In this document: positions 1 to 7,410 of the stretch, in pieces
Position numbering within the stretch: the stretch's first letter is position 1
Layout of the letters: every line of letters begins with the position of its first letter
DNA from: Chitinophagaceae bacterium
GTDB taxonomy: Bacteria > Bacteroidota > Bacteroidia > Chitinophagales > Chitinophagaceae
Length of the DNA stretch: 11,283 bases
NCBI GenBank assembly: GCA_021323155.1
Contig: JAJTCI010000041.1
Coordinates: 1 to 11,283 of the forward strand
Direction of reading: 5' to 3'
Position numbers and translations under genes: made by a program
Notes under the pieces: model-generated
The model's database searches: none
The model's input: the letters and a program-made list of their open reading frames with translations, nothing else
Told to the model about the DNA's origin: nothing

Positions 1-434
1 TCTATCCCGAAATGATCGCATAAATGCCCCAGGCCGTAACGTTTCAATCCCGGGTATGCTTTTTTGGCCATCCGTATGGTACAAAGCTTTCGCGCCTGCC
101 AGTCGTACCCCGCGTCTTTCAGCTGGCTGCGAAGAAAAGAATAGTCGAAGTTCACGTTGTGGGCAACGAAGATCCGCCCCTTCAGCAGCTCATGGATATT
201 CGGGGCTACCTGCGAGAACAAGGGCGCATCCGCCACCATGTAATTATAAATGCCGGTGAGACTGGACACGTAAGGAGGGATCGGGCTTTCCGGGTTGACA
301 AGTGTCTGGAATTTACCCTCTACTTCTTTCCCGTTGTGCAGGATGATGGCGATCTCGGTGATGCCATTACCGCTCGCATGGGTACCGGTGGTCTCTATGT
401 CGACAATGGCGTACACAGGGCTAAATTCAGTCAT
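1..434 (-). CDS. DnaQ-like 3'-5' exonuclease, N-terminal part (cut by window edge)
   Basis: The frame reads open from an ATG at 434 to base 1 (144 codons), so the C-terminus is outside the window. The protein carries the DEDD exonuclease motifs: Exo I as AIVDIETTG with acidic residues D12 and E14, and Exo II as VAHNVNFDYSF around residues 90-100 with D97. The Exo III motif would lie beyond the edge. By family this is the proofreading epsilon-subunit fold, which removes 3' nucleotides using two metal ions. In Bacteroidota, proteins with this N-terminus are often fused to a UvrC-like GIY-YIG nuclease domain, so the full gene may be a DnaQ-UvrC type repair nuclease rather than a polymerase III subunit; that part is inference. 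A second in-frame ATG lies at 443, three codons upstream, and cannot be excluded as the start. Transcription points away from valS. Confidence 0.88.
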   Translation of the reverse strand, partial: MTEFSPVYAIVDIETTGTHASGNGITEIAIILHNGKEVEGKFQTLVNPESPIPPYVSSLTGIYNYMVADAPLFSQVAPNIHELLKGRIFVAHNVNFDYSFLRSQLKDAGYDWQARKLCTIRMAKKAYPGLKRYGLGHLCDHFGI

Positions 435-664
435 TAGCTTCATTCTACCGCCAGGTCGGCATAAGTTTATTTTCCCCGGATCGCCCCCTGGTAGCCTGTG
501 GAAAACCAGGTTCAGCTTACCGTGAAAATATATTTTAAAAATTCCTCAGGTGTCATTATATTTAATACCCCTACGCTCTTAAATAACCGGGAAAATGACT
601 TACAGGCAGGTAAAAATGGAATATCCTATGGAAGATGTTTCTAAAACACCAAAAACTATTTGCC
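435..664. other. Intergenic region between the exonuclease and the small ORF
   Basis: No convincing gene on either strand. The stretch is AT-rich around 525-600 and must hold the exonuclease promoter on the minus strand and perhaps a plus-strand promoter. I found no exact TAnnTTTG box on the plus strand; TATATTTT and TATATTTA near 530-570 are only partial matches. A weak inverted repeat CCTGGT/ACCAGG (487-492 and 505-510, 12-nt loop) has no U-tract and is not a terminator. Confidence 0.6.
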
Positions 665-787
665 ATGGAAAGAACATCTACCAGGTTTCAATTAAGCGAG
701 ACCGCTAAGAACAGCCTGATCGTATTGACCGTCTTTGCCGCGCTGGCGTTGGCATCGTACCTGCAATGGAGAGGCCTTTTCGAATGA
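665..787 (+). CDS. Small single-pass membrane peptide (hypothetical, 40 aa)
   Basis: An ATG at 665 opens 40 codons ending in TGA at 785-787. Residues 1-17 are polar, with R3, R7 and K15. Residues about 18-33 form an unbroken hydrophobic run (SLIVLTVFAALALASY), and a short tail with W35 and R36 follows, which looks like one transmembrane helix with its positive charges inside. An in-frame ATG at 635 would add ten residues. I do not recognise a family. It lies in the same orientation as valS and ends about 100 bases before it. The gene is supported only by composition and topology and could be a chance reading frame. Confidence 0.42.
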   Translation: MERTSTRFQLSETAKNSLIVLTVFAALALASYLQWRGLFE

Positions 788-855
788 CCTCCGGTGCATA
801 CCTCATTTTTTCGTTTCAGATCTGAATTTCAGGTTTTCCACCCTTCCCTTTTCCT

Positions 856-863
856 TAGTTTTG
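856..863 (+). promoter_or_regulatory. Candidate -7 box (TAnnTTTG) for valS
   Basis: TAGTTTTG matches the Bacteroidota -7 consensus TAnnTTTG exactly. It would place the transcription start near 870 and give a leader of about 20 nt before the ATG at 891. No TTTG is present at the expected -33 distance, so the assignment rests on one half of the promoter. Confidence 0.4.
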
Positions 864-890
864 CAACCCATCATTCAGTTGGGTATTAGC

Positions 891-3506
891 ATGGAACTAA
901 GCAAGAATTACATCCCGGCCCAGGCAGAAAGCAAATGGTATAAGCATTGGCTCGACAAGCAATATTTCAAGAGTGTTCCTGACCACAGGAAGGCTTTCAC
1001 CGTGGTCATCCCTCCTCCCAACGTCACTGGTGTGCTGCATATGGGGCACACCCTGAATGAAACCGTGCAGGACATCCTCGTGCGCAAAGCACGTATGAGT
1101 GGCTTCAATGCCTGCTGGGTACCCGGCAGCGACCATGCATCCATCGCCACCGAGGCCAAAGTGGTCCACATGCTGAAGGAAAAGGGGATCGACAAGAACA
1201 CCCTGAGCCGCGAGAAATTCCTGGAGCATGCTTTCGAATGGAAAGAAAAATATGGCGGCATCATCTACAGCCAGATCGCGAAACTCGGTTGCAGCGTAGA
1301 CTGGGACCGTACGAATTTCACCATGGACGATCACTATTACAAAGCGGTGATCAAAGTGTTCGTGGACCTATATGAAAAAGGCCTCGTATATCGTGGCGCG
1401 CGAATGATCAACTGGGACCCTTCCGCAAAGACCGCGCTCAGCGATGAGGAAGTTGAGTACAAAGAGATACAGGGTAAACTCTACCATGTGAAATACCAGG
1501 TAGCGGGCACCGGAGATCACATCATCATCGCTACGCAACGCCCTGAAACCATTATGGGTGATACGGCGATCTGCGTCAATCCAACAGATGAACGCTACAA
1601 GCACCTGAAAGGCAAACACGCCATCGTTCCGCTTGTCAACCGGAAAGTGCCCATCATCTTCGACGAATATGTAGACAAGGAATTTGGTACCGGCGCATTG
1701 AAAGTAACCCCCGCGCATGATATCAATGACTATAACCTTGGACTAAAGCACAACCTCGAGATCGTAGACACGCTGAACGACGATGGTACACTCAGCGAAG
1801 CCGCACAGGTTTTCGTTGGGCTCGACCGATTCGAAGCAAGAAAAAAAGCGATCGAACAACTGGCCGCGGAAGGACTACTGCATAAAGAGGAAGAATACAC
1901 CACCCGTCTTGGTTTTTCACAAAGGACGAACGCGGTGGTAGAGCCAAGAATTTCGACGCAGTGGTTCGTAAAGATGAAAGAACTGGCGGAGCCCGCGCTG
2001 AAGGAAGTAACCGAAGGACGCATTAAGATCCATCCCGGAGATAAGTTCCTGGCGACCTATAAATACTGGCTCGAGAATGTAAAAGACTGGTGTATCTCGC
2101 GGCAGTTGTGGTGGGGACAGCGCATCCCGGCCTGGTATGATAAAGAAGGCAGGTTCGTTGTGGCCGAAACCCTTGAGGAAGCGAAAGTGAAATTCAACCA
2201 GCAATATAACATACCCGAGGTGTGGCTCACGCAGGATGAAGACGTACTGGATACCTGGTTCTCTTCCTGGCTCTGGCCGGTCGAAGTCTTCAACGGCATA
2301 AATGAACCCGGCAACAAAGAGATCAACTACTACTATCCTACTTCGGTGCTGGTTACCGGGCAGGATATCATCTTCTTCTGGGTGGCACGGATGGTGATGG
2401 CGGGCATGCATTACCGCAATGAAAGGCCCTTCGAACATGTATACTTCACCGGGATGGTGCGGGATAAACAAGGAAGGAAGATGAGTAAGCAGTTGGGCAA
2501 TTCACCCGACCTGCTGGAACTGATCGACAAGTATGGCGCAGACGCGGTCCGTTTCGGTATCATGATCTCATCTCCGGCCGGTAACGATCTTTTATTTGAC
2601 GAAGCCAGCCTGGAACAGGGCCGCAACTTCAACAATAAGATGTGGAATGCGCTGAAGTTGATCCGCATGTGGGAAAACAGGAAGGCCGGGCCTGGACAGT
2701 TCCAAGGCAATGCACCTTTCGCGGTAGAATGGTTTGAAAGCAGGTTGAACAAAGTAAGGACAGACGTGGACGCGCTGATGGCGCAGTTCAGGCTGAGCGA
2801 AGCGTTGAAGACGATCTACTCGCTCGTATGGGATGATTTCTGCAGCTGGTACCTCGAGTGGATCAAGCCGGGCTTTGAACAACCGATCGATACCGTGGTT
2901 TACAACAAAACAGTTTACTTCTTCGAACAACTGATGCAATTGCTGCATCCATATATGCCATTCATAACGGAGGAACTTTATCACCTGATTGATGAACACC
3001 AGGATGACCTTTGTGTAAAACAATTCGAGCCAACGCAAACGGCGGATAAAAAGATACTCGAAGACGCCGAGCTATTGAAACAGGTCATCACCGCCATCCG
3101 CGAAGCCCGGACAAAGAACCAGTTGAAACCAAAAGACCAGGTGGTATTGCATATACAGGCCGCCAGCCCGGAAAAGTACCAGGCGATCGAATCGATCCTT
3201 GCTAAACAGGTGAATGCCGCGATCGCTTTTACTTCCGAAGGCATCCCCAATTCAATCGTTGTCGCAGTAGAAAAGGACAAGTTCTTTATTGCCACGGACC
3301 AGGCCCTGGATACGGCCGGTTTGAAAGACGAGCTATTGAAAGACCTCGAATACCAGCGGAATTTCCTGGCCAGTGTCATGAAAAAGCTGGGGAATGAGCG
3401 GTTCGTGCAGAACGCAAAGGCCGAAGTGGTTGACCTCGAACGGAAAAAACAAGCCGACGCCGAAGCAAGGATAAAGACCATCGAAGAGAGCCTCGCTAAC
3501 CTCTAG
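891..3506 (+). CDS. valS: Valine--tRNA ligase
   Basis: Cytoplasmic class I aminoacyl-tRNA synthetase that charges tRNA-Val with valine using ATP. The 871-residue protein has the usual order: an N-terminal Rossmann half with PPPNVTGVLHMGH (HIGH signature, H50-H53), the inserted CP1 editing domain with QRPETIMGDTA and the GTGALKVTPAHD segment, the second half of the catalytic core with KMSKQ at 530-534 (KMSKS loop), an anticodon-binding helical domain, and a charged C-terminal coiled-coil arm at about 800-871. The open frame extends upstream to 735, but those 52 extra codons (rich in F, S and L) do not resemble a ValS N-terminus. ATG 891, giving MELSKNYIPAQAESKWY, matches the family start and fits the -7 box at 856-863. 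The reading frame is intact and nothing essential is missing. Confidence 0.97.
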   Translation: MELSKNYIPAQAESKWYKHWLDKQYFKSVPDHRKAFTVVIPPPNVTGVLHMGHTLNETVQDILVRKARMSGFNACWVPGSDHASIATEAKVVHMLKEKGIDKNTLSREKFLEHAFEWKEKYGGIIYSQIAKLGCSVDWDRTNFTMDDHYYKAVIKVFVDLYEKGLVYRGARMINWDPSAKTALSDEEVEYKEIQGKLYHVKYQVAGTGDHIIIATQRPETIMGDTAICVNPTDERYKHLKGKHAIVPLVNRKVPIIFDEYVDKEFGTGALKVTPAHDINDYNLGLKHNLEIVDTLNDDGTLSEAAQVFVGLDRFEARKKAIEQLAAEGLLHKEEEYTTRLGFSQRTNAVVEPRISTQWFVKMKELAEPALKEVTEGRIKIHPGDKFLATYKYWLENVKDWCISRQLWWGQRIPAWYDKEGRFVVAETLEEAKVKFNQQYNIPEVWLTQDEDVLDTWFSSWLWPVEVFNGINEPGNKEINYYYPTSVLVTGQDIIFFWVARMVMAGMHYRNERPFEHVYFTGMVRDKQGRKMSKQLGNSPDLLELIDKYGADAVRFGIMISSPAGNDLLFDEASLEQGRNFNNKMWNALKLIRMWENRKAGPGQFQGNAPFAVEWFESRLNKVRTDVDALMAQFRLSEALKTIYSLVWDDFCSWYLEWIKPGFEQPIDTVVYNKTVYFFEQLMQLLHPYMPFITEELYHLIDEHQDDLCVKQFEPTQTADKKILEDAELLKQVITAIREARTKNQLKPKDQVVLHIQAASPEKYQAIESILAKQVNAAIAFTSEGIPNSIVVAVEKDKFFIATDQALDTAGLKDELLKDLEYQRNFLASVMKKLGNERFVQNAKAEVVDLERKKQADAEARIKTIEESLANL

Positions 3507-3577
3507 CACTGCGTTGACGCCTGACAACTAATGCCTGCGCCCGGGCACCTTGGCATTGTTTTCTATTGTTAACACCT

Positions 3578-4336
3578 ATGGATCTCCTGCTCCTTTCCAT
3601 TGCACCCGGTTTTGCCATTTGCCTGTTCATTTACCTGAGGGACAAATACAATCGTGAACCCATCGGGTTGTTGCTCGTCAGTTTCCTGTTGGGTATGGCC
3701 GCAGCGCTGCCCTGCATCTTCATCGAAACCTACAGTTCAAGATTCCTGGCGGATACGCTGTTCGAGGCACAGGTGCCTTCATATGTAAACGTGATCATGC
3801 AATCCTTCCTGGTGATCGCGCTCGCGGAAGAAGGGGTGAAATACTTTACGCTCAAACAATTTTGTTTCCGGTTGAAAGCTTTCGACGAGCCATTCGATGG
3901 TATCGTGTATTCTGTGATGGTGAGTATGGGCTTCGCGACGATCGAGAATACTGGCTACGTGTTTATGCATGGCTTTAACACCGGCCTGATGCGCATGTTC
4001 CTGAGCGTACCGGCCCACGCGGCGTTCGCGGTGATCATGGGGTATTATGTAGGACTTGCCAAGTTCAGCCTCGCAAAACGGCGTGTCTACCTGTTACAGG
4101 GATTATTGCTCGCGCTGTTCTTTCACGGGCTTTATGACAGTTTCCTTTTCCTCGCCGAAAATAAAACCGTGACGCAGTATATCTCCGGCGCACTCCTCAT
4201 CAGTGGTGCCCTCCTGTCCTATTATGTGGCCATACGATTATCTTTGAAAGCCATTCGGCAGCAGGAAAAGCTGTCGAGACTGATCCATGACGAGTCCAGG
4301 CTCACTACTATCGATTCGGAAAGCAACGCAGCATGA
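3578..4336 (+). CDS. PrsW-family intramembrane metalloprotease
   Basis: A polytopic membrane protein of 252 residues with about seven hydrophobic segments. The PrsW/CPBP-like signature is complete: E84-E85 in AEEGVKYF, FDEPFDGIVY at 102-111, GFATIEN with E123 and N124, H147 in PAHAAF, and HGLYDS with H183 and D187. These are the metal-ligand and catalytic positions expected of this family. In Bacillus subtilis PrsW cuts the anti-sigma factor RsiW; the substrate here is unknown and no sigma/anti-sigma pair is in the window. ATG 3578 is preferred; a TTG at 3566 in the same frame would add four residues. The gene lies 71 bases after valS with no clear terminator between, so read-through is possible. 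Its last 50 bases overlap the start of the GNAT gene in another frame. Confidence 0.88.
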   Translation: MDLLLLSIAPGFAICLFIYLRDKYNREPIGLLLVSFLLGMAAALPCIFIETYSSRFLADTLFEAQVPSYVNVIMQSFLVIALAEEGVKYFTLKQFCFRLKAFDEPFDGIVYSVMVSMGFATIENTGYVFMHGFNTGLMRMFLSVPAHAAFAVIMGYYVGLAKFSLAKRRVYLLQGLLLALFFHGLYDSFLFLAENKTVTQYISGALLISGALLSYYVAIRLSLKAIRQQEKLSRLIHDESRLTTIDSESNAA

Positions 4337-4793
4337 CATACCGGTGATACGTGGTATTGCTTTGCGCACCTGGCCATCCGCTTATGGTGACATCCTCTCG
4401 CCTTCAGCACTGCAGTATATGCTCGACTTTTTCTACTCCGAGGCGGCCCTGTCACAGCAAATGGCGGAGGGCCAGCAGTTCTTCCTGGCGACATTGAACA
4501 ATGAAGTGATCGGTTTCGGATCCGTTAGCAAGGCCACTGAAGACGTATTCAAATTGAACAAGCTTTACGTATTGCCCGGCATACAAAAAACCGGTGCAGG
4601 CAAAGCTTTAATGGATCATGCATTTGCCATCGCGCGCAGCAATAAAGCAATCCAGCTCACCCTGAATGTTAACCGCAACAATCCAGCGATCGGGTTTTAC
4701 ACGCGGTTAGGCTTCAGTATAGTGGGTGAAGAAGACGTGGACCTTGGCAACGGTGTTGTGCAGGAAGATTACATCATGTCTGTTGAGCTCTAG
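4287..4793 (+). CDS. GNAT-family N-acetyltransferase
   Basis: A 168-residue acetyl-CoA-dependent N-acetyltransferase. Strand beta-1 is LLSIRKAT (7-14). Motif A is LNKLYVLPGIQKTGAGKAL (90-108), with the pyrophosphate-binding Q-x-x-G-x-G turn at Q100-G105. Motif B is LNVNRNNPAIGFYTRLGF (126-143), with the characteristic N-x-x-A-x-x-F-Y-x-x-x-G-F. The family acetylates amino groups of many acceptors (polyamines, amino acids, antibiotics, protein N-termini), and the substrate cannot be told from the sequence; the general layout resembles PaiA-like and RimI-like members. The ATG at 4287 lies inside the prsW gene. No other ATG would keep the first strand, so the 50-base overlap appears real and suggests translational coupling. 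The stop codon ends one base from the stop codon of hom on the other strand. Confidence 0.88.
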   Translation: MTSPGSLLSIRKATQHDIPVIRGIALRTWPSAYGDILSPSALQYMLDFFYSEAALSQQMAEGQQFFLATLNNEVIGFGSVSKATEDVFKLNKLYVLPGIQKTGAGKALMDHAFAIARSNKAIQLTLNVNRNNPAIGFYTRLGFSIVGEEDVDLGNGVVQEDYIMSVEL

Positions 4794-4794
4794 G

Positions 4795-6045
4795 TCATGC
4801 CACCCCTGCTAATTGCAAACTCTTACGCTTTACGTTGCGCAATTCAATATCCTCCACGAATGGCTCAGCACTAAGGATCAGTGAAATGCCGGGTTGGCGC
4901 CACCAGTCATCCTGCAACAATTTTTTCTGCGACACCACACCGGTAATGTAATTCCGCCCCGGGCCACTGTGGCGCTCTTCTATCCATTCAAATTCATCAG
5001 ACGGGAAAGTAATGTGGCTGTCAAAGCTCACATACACTTTCAAAAAACCATACTGGCTGAGCACAGAAGACTCCTGGAGAAATTTCTTCCTGTATTCGTA
5101 ACGATAGTTGTAGCGCAACGCAGAAAGGTCACTCAACACAGCTGATGCGGTTGGAAACCCGCCCGCCCCTTTCCCGTAAAAGAACTGCTCGTCAGCCAAC
5201 CCACTGCGGATGGTCACGCCATTATATTCATTGTTCACATTATGCAACAGCGATGAACGCGGCACGAACTGCGGTAGCACCAATGCGATGATCCGCCCAT
5301 TCTTAAGCTTCACCGCGCATGCGACCAGTTTTATCCGGTAACCTTTCTCCGCTGCATACGAGATATCACTGCGGGTGATATGCCGGATACCGCTATGCAG
5401 CAACAGCCCGGGCTCGGTGACGATACCATAACCGTGAAGCAACAGGATAGCGAGTTTGTTCAATGCATCGATGCCATCCACGTCGAGTGAAGGATCGGAC
5501 TCGGCAAAACCCAGTTGGCGGGCCAGCAGGAGCGCATCTTTGAAAGTAAGGTCATCTTCCACCATCCGGGTGAGGATAAAATTAGTGGACCCGTTAACGA
5601 CACCCACTATACCCTGTAACAGGTCGTTATCGTAATATTCTTCCAGGTTGCGGATCACCGGTATGGAGGCGCAGGCCGCCGCTTCATAAAGCAGCGCGCC
5701 ACCGGTTTGCTGCTGAAGCAATAGTAATTCGTCCAGGTGTTCGGCAATGCATTTCTTATTCGCGCTCACCACGGCTTTGCCATTCAGCAACGCGGTGGTG
5801 ATGATCTGGAATGCAGCATCCGCATCATCGATCAATTCTACAACTACATTAATAGATTCATCATTCAATATTTCAGATGCATCCGTCGAAAACAAGGCGG
5901 CGGGTGCCGACCTTCTTTTCCGTGGGTCACGGATCACCACTTTTGTTATACTTGCGTTGAGGGTCGGGGTTTGCAGCAATACATTGTAAAGGCTCTCGCC
6001 CACCACACCAAAACCGAAAAGACCTATGTTCAATTGTTTAGACAT
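4795..6045 (-). CDS. hom: Homoserine dehydrogenase (stand-alone)
   Basis: Reduces aspartate semialdehyde to homoserine with NAD(P)H, the entry to the methionine and threonine branches. The 416-residue protein has an N-terminal Rossmann fold with GFGVVG (G11, G13, G16), SANKK at 94-98 with the conserved lysine, NGSTNFILTRM at 151-161, and the catalytic stretch ESDPSLDVDGIDALNKLAIL (182-201) including D193 and K197. YGKGAGGFPTASAVLSDL (290-307) closes the cofactor site. Residues 330-416 form a C-terminal extension that I cannot confidently call an ACT domain. It is not fused to aspartokinase, unlike the ThrA-type bifunctional enzyme common in the phylum. It lies 24 bases downstream of the PLP enzyme gene in the same direction with no terminator seen between, so it is most likely cotranscribed and under the SAM riboswitch. 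This suggests a copy dedicated to methionine synthesis. Confidence 0.94.
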   Translation of the reverse strand: MSKQLNIGLFGFGVVGESLYNVLLQTPTLNASITKVVIRDPRKRRSAPAALFSTDASEILNDESINVVVELIDDADAAFQIITTALLNGKAVVSANKKCIAEHLDELLLLQQQTGGALLYEAAACASIPVIRNLEEYYDNDLLQGIVGVVNGSTNFILTRMVEDDLTFKDALLLARQLGFAESDPSLDVDGIDALNKLAILLLHGYGIVTEPGLLLHSGIRHITRSDISYAAEKGYRIKLVACAVKLKNGRIIALVLPQFVPRSSLLHNVNNEYNGVTIRSGLADEQFFYGKGAGGFPTASAVLSDLSALRYNYRYEYRKKFLQESSVLSQYGFLKVYVSFDSHITFPSDEFEWIEERHSGPGRNYITGVVSQKKLLQDDWWRQPGISLILSAEPFVEDIELRNVKRKSLQLAGVA

Positions 6046-6069
6046 GTCTGGTTATTTATGTTGAAAAAA

Positions 6070-7251
6070 TCAGCGTACGCTAGCTTCCTGAAGTTGTTCG
6101 CGGGGAATGGAGACACTGGATAACGCCTGCTCCAGGTCCACCAGCAAGTCCGCTATGTTTTCATGACCCACACTCAGACGTACTAGTCCATCCGCAACAC
6201 CGGCAGCTTTTCTCTTTTCTGCGGGTATGGAGCGATGGGTCATATTTGCCGGGTGGCAAAGCAGGCTTTTCACGCCTCCCAGGCTTTCGGCCAGTTTGAA
6301 AAGCTTTGTGCCGGTAACGAATTGGACGGCGGCGTGCGCTGTATCGTTTGCAAGAATGAATGAAACAATGCCACCAAAACCACTGCTTTGTTTCAGCGCG
6401 ATCGCGTGGTTGTGGTGGGATGGAAGGCCCGGGTAGAAAACCGCTGACACTGCGGGGTGTGTGTCGAGGTACTTTGCCACGGCCAGCGCGTTCTCGCAAT
6501 GTTTCTGCATACGCAGGTGCAACGTCTCGATACCCCGGATCACCAGCCAGCTATCGAAAGGGGAAAGGATGGCGCCACTGGCATTCTGGATGAATTTGAT
6601 GCGTGCACCCAGTGCTTCATCTTTGGTTACTACAAGCCCGGCGATAAGATCGCTATGTCCTCCCAGGTATTTGGTGGCGCTGTGTACTACGATATCGGCA
6701 CCCAGCAGAAGCGGTTGCTGCAACACTGGTGATGCGAACGTGTTATCTACGCACAGCCAGCACGCGTTCGCTTTAGCGATCCTTGCAATGGCGTGTATAT
6801 CAGAGATCTTCAACGTGGGATTGGTAGGCGTCTCGATCCAGATCAGTTTTGTCTTAGGTGTAATGGCATTGAATACATTTTCGGCCTGCGTGGTGTCAAC
6901 ATAGTTTACGCTGATACCGAACTTTTGATAAACCTGGGTAAAGAGGCGGAACGCGCCACCGTAAATATCATCCACCGCCAGTATCTCGTCACCGGACTCC
7001 AGTAGTTTCAATACGGCGTCTATGGCAGCGAGTCCACTCGCGAAAGCAATGCCGGTGCTGCCGTGTTCTAACTCCGCGATGATCACCTCCAGGGATGCGC
7101 GCGTGGGATTCCCTGTCCTTGCATAATCGTATCCTTTGTTCAGCCCCGGCGCTTCCTGGACAAACGTGGATGTCTGGTAAATGGGTACGGAGATGGCGCC
7201 TGTTAGTTCGTCGACCGGGATGCTGTGGATCAGTTGTGTTGCTGTGCTCAT
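6070..7251 (-). CDS. metB: Cystathionine gamma-synthase-type PLP enzyme (Cys/Met metabolism family)
   Basis: A 393-residue trans-sulfuration enzyme of the Cys/Met PLP fold. Visible landmarks are YARTGNPTR with Y43 and R45 (cofactor phosphate from the neighbouring subunit), DDIYGG with Y97 stacking on PLP, CVDNTFASP with D169 binding the pyridine nitrogen, SATKYLGGHSD with the Schiff-base lysine K194, and VRLSVGHE with the substrate-carboxylate arginine R358. E322 in AESLGG is typical of cystathionine gamma-synthase and gamma-lyase, and differs from the aromatic-rich sequence of E. coli cystathionine beta-lyase. With a SAM riboswitch upstream and hom downstream, the biosynthetic role (activated homoserine plus cysteine to cystathionine) is favoured over degradation. 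Direct sulfhydrylation, or beta-lyase activity, remains possible. The start at 7251 follows an A-rich stretch with no clear Shine-Dalgarno site. The family call is very secure; the exact enzyme is about 60% sure. Confidence 0.9.
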   Translation of the reverse strand: MSTATQLIHSIPVDELTGAISVPIYQTSTFVQEAPGLNKGYDYARTGNPTRASLEVIIAELEHGSTGIAFASGLAAIDAVLKLLESGDEILAVDDIYGGAFRLFTQVYQKFGISVNYVDTTQAENVFNAITPKTKLIWIETPTNPTLKISDIHAIARIAKANACWLCVDNTFASPVLQQPLLLGADIVVHSATKYLGGHSDLIAGLVVTKDEALGARIKFIQNASGAILSPFDSWLVIRGIETLHLRMQKHCENALAVAKYLDTHPAVSAVFYPGLPSHHNHAIALKQSSGFGGIVSFILANDTAHAAVQFVTGTKLFKLAESLGGVKSLLCHPANMTHRSIPAEKRKAAGVADGLVRLSVGHENIADLLVDLEQALSSVSIPREQLQEASVR

Positions 7252-7299
7252 GCTGTGCTATTTTTTTGAAGGTTAAAAAAATCTCCAGCCAACACTATC

Positions 7300-7362
7300 A
7301 AAAAAAGCTTACGGGAGCCTGTCCCGCCGCTGGGCGGGACATAAAAAAAGCTCATCCGTAAG
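7300..7362 (-). terminator. Possible second, nested terminator structure
   Basis: In the minus-strand transcript, CTTACGG (complement of 7356-7362) is perfectly complementary to CCGTAAG (complement of 7308-7314). The latter is followed at once by C and seven U residues (complement of 7300-7306). The pairing would enclose the 7321-7340 hairpin. It shares bases with the loop of the first terminator, so it could form only when that terminator has not. It may be a backup stop or coincidental; folding is needed to decide. Confidence 0.33.
7321..7340. repeat. Perfect 8-bp inverted repeat (hairpin) in the metB leader
   Basis: GTCCCGCC and GGCGGGAC are separated by a 4-nt loop, giving a GC-rich hairpin in either transcript. 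It lies between the riboswitch terminator and the metB start. It is not directly followed by a U-tract. It may stabilise the RNA 5' end, belong to the nested structure at 7300-7362, or be a dispersed intergenic palindrome. Confidence 0.7.
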
Positions 7363-7372
7363 TCAGATGAGC
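7343..7372 (-). terminator. Intrinsic terminator of the SAM riboswitch expression platform
   Basis: In the transcript, GCTCATC (complement of 7366-7372) pairs with GATGAGC (complement of 7350-7356) across a 9-nt loop, followed directly by seven U residues (complement of 7343-7349). The loop plus the top of the 5' arm (TCTGACTTA, complement of 7359-7367) is exactly complementary over 9 nt to TAAGTCAGA at the aptamer 3' end (complement of 7410-7418). That gives a competing antiterminator. The arrangement explains how SAM would switch transcription of metB-hom. Confidence 0.9.
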
Positions 7373-7410
7373 CTGCATATACAACAACGATGTTGAAATC
7401 AAAACTTACT

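Noticed and set aside
487..510. CCTGGT/ACCAGG inverted repeat as a terminator
   Set aside because: Six base pairs with a 12-nt loop, no U-tract, and located upstream of both flanking genes where no terminator is expected.
616..708. 30-codon open frame starting at ATG 616
   Set aside because: Polar, low-complexity peptide with no topology or motif; it overlaps the better membrane-peptide candidate at 665-787.
735..890. Upstream in-frame extension of valS (52 codons)
   Set aside because: The residues do not look like a ValS N-terminus, a candidate -7 box lies inside the stretch at 856-863, and ATG 891 gives the family-typical MELSKNY start.
897..3527. Many antisense open frames across valS, some over 140 codons
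   Set aside because: They are shadows of a long coding gene; their translations have no domain motifs, and the sense frame explains the sequence fully.
6161..7361. Plus-strand open frames opposite the PLP enzyme and its leader
   Set aside because: Antisense to a complete, motif-rich gene and to the riboswitch leader; arginine/proline- or serine-rich translations without recognisable domains.
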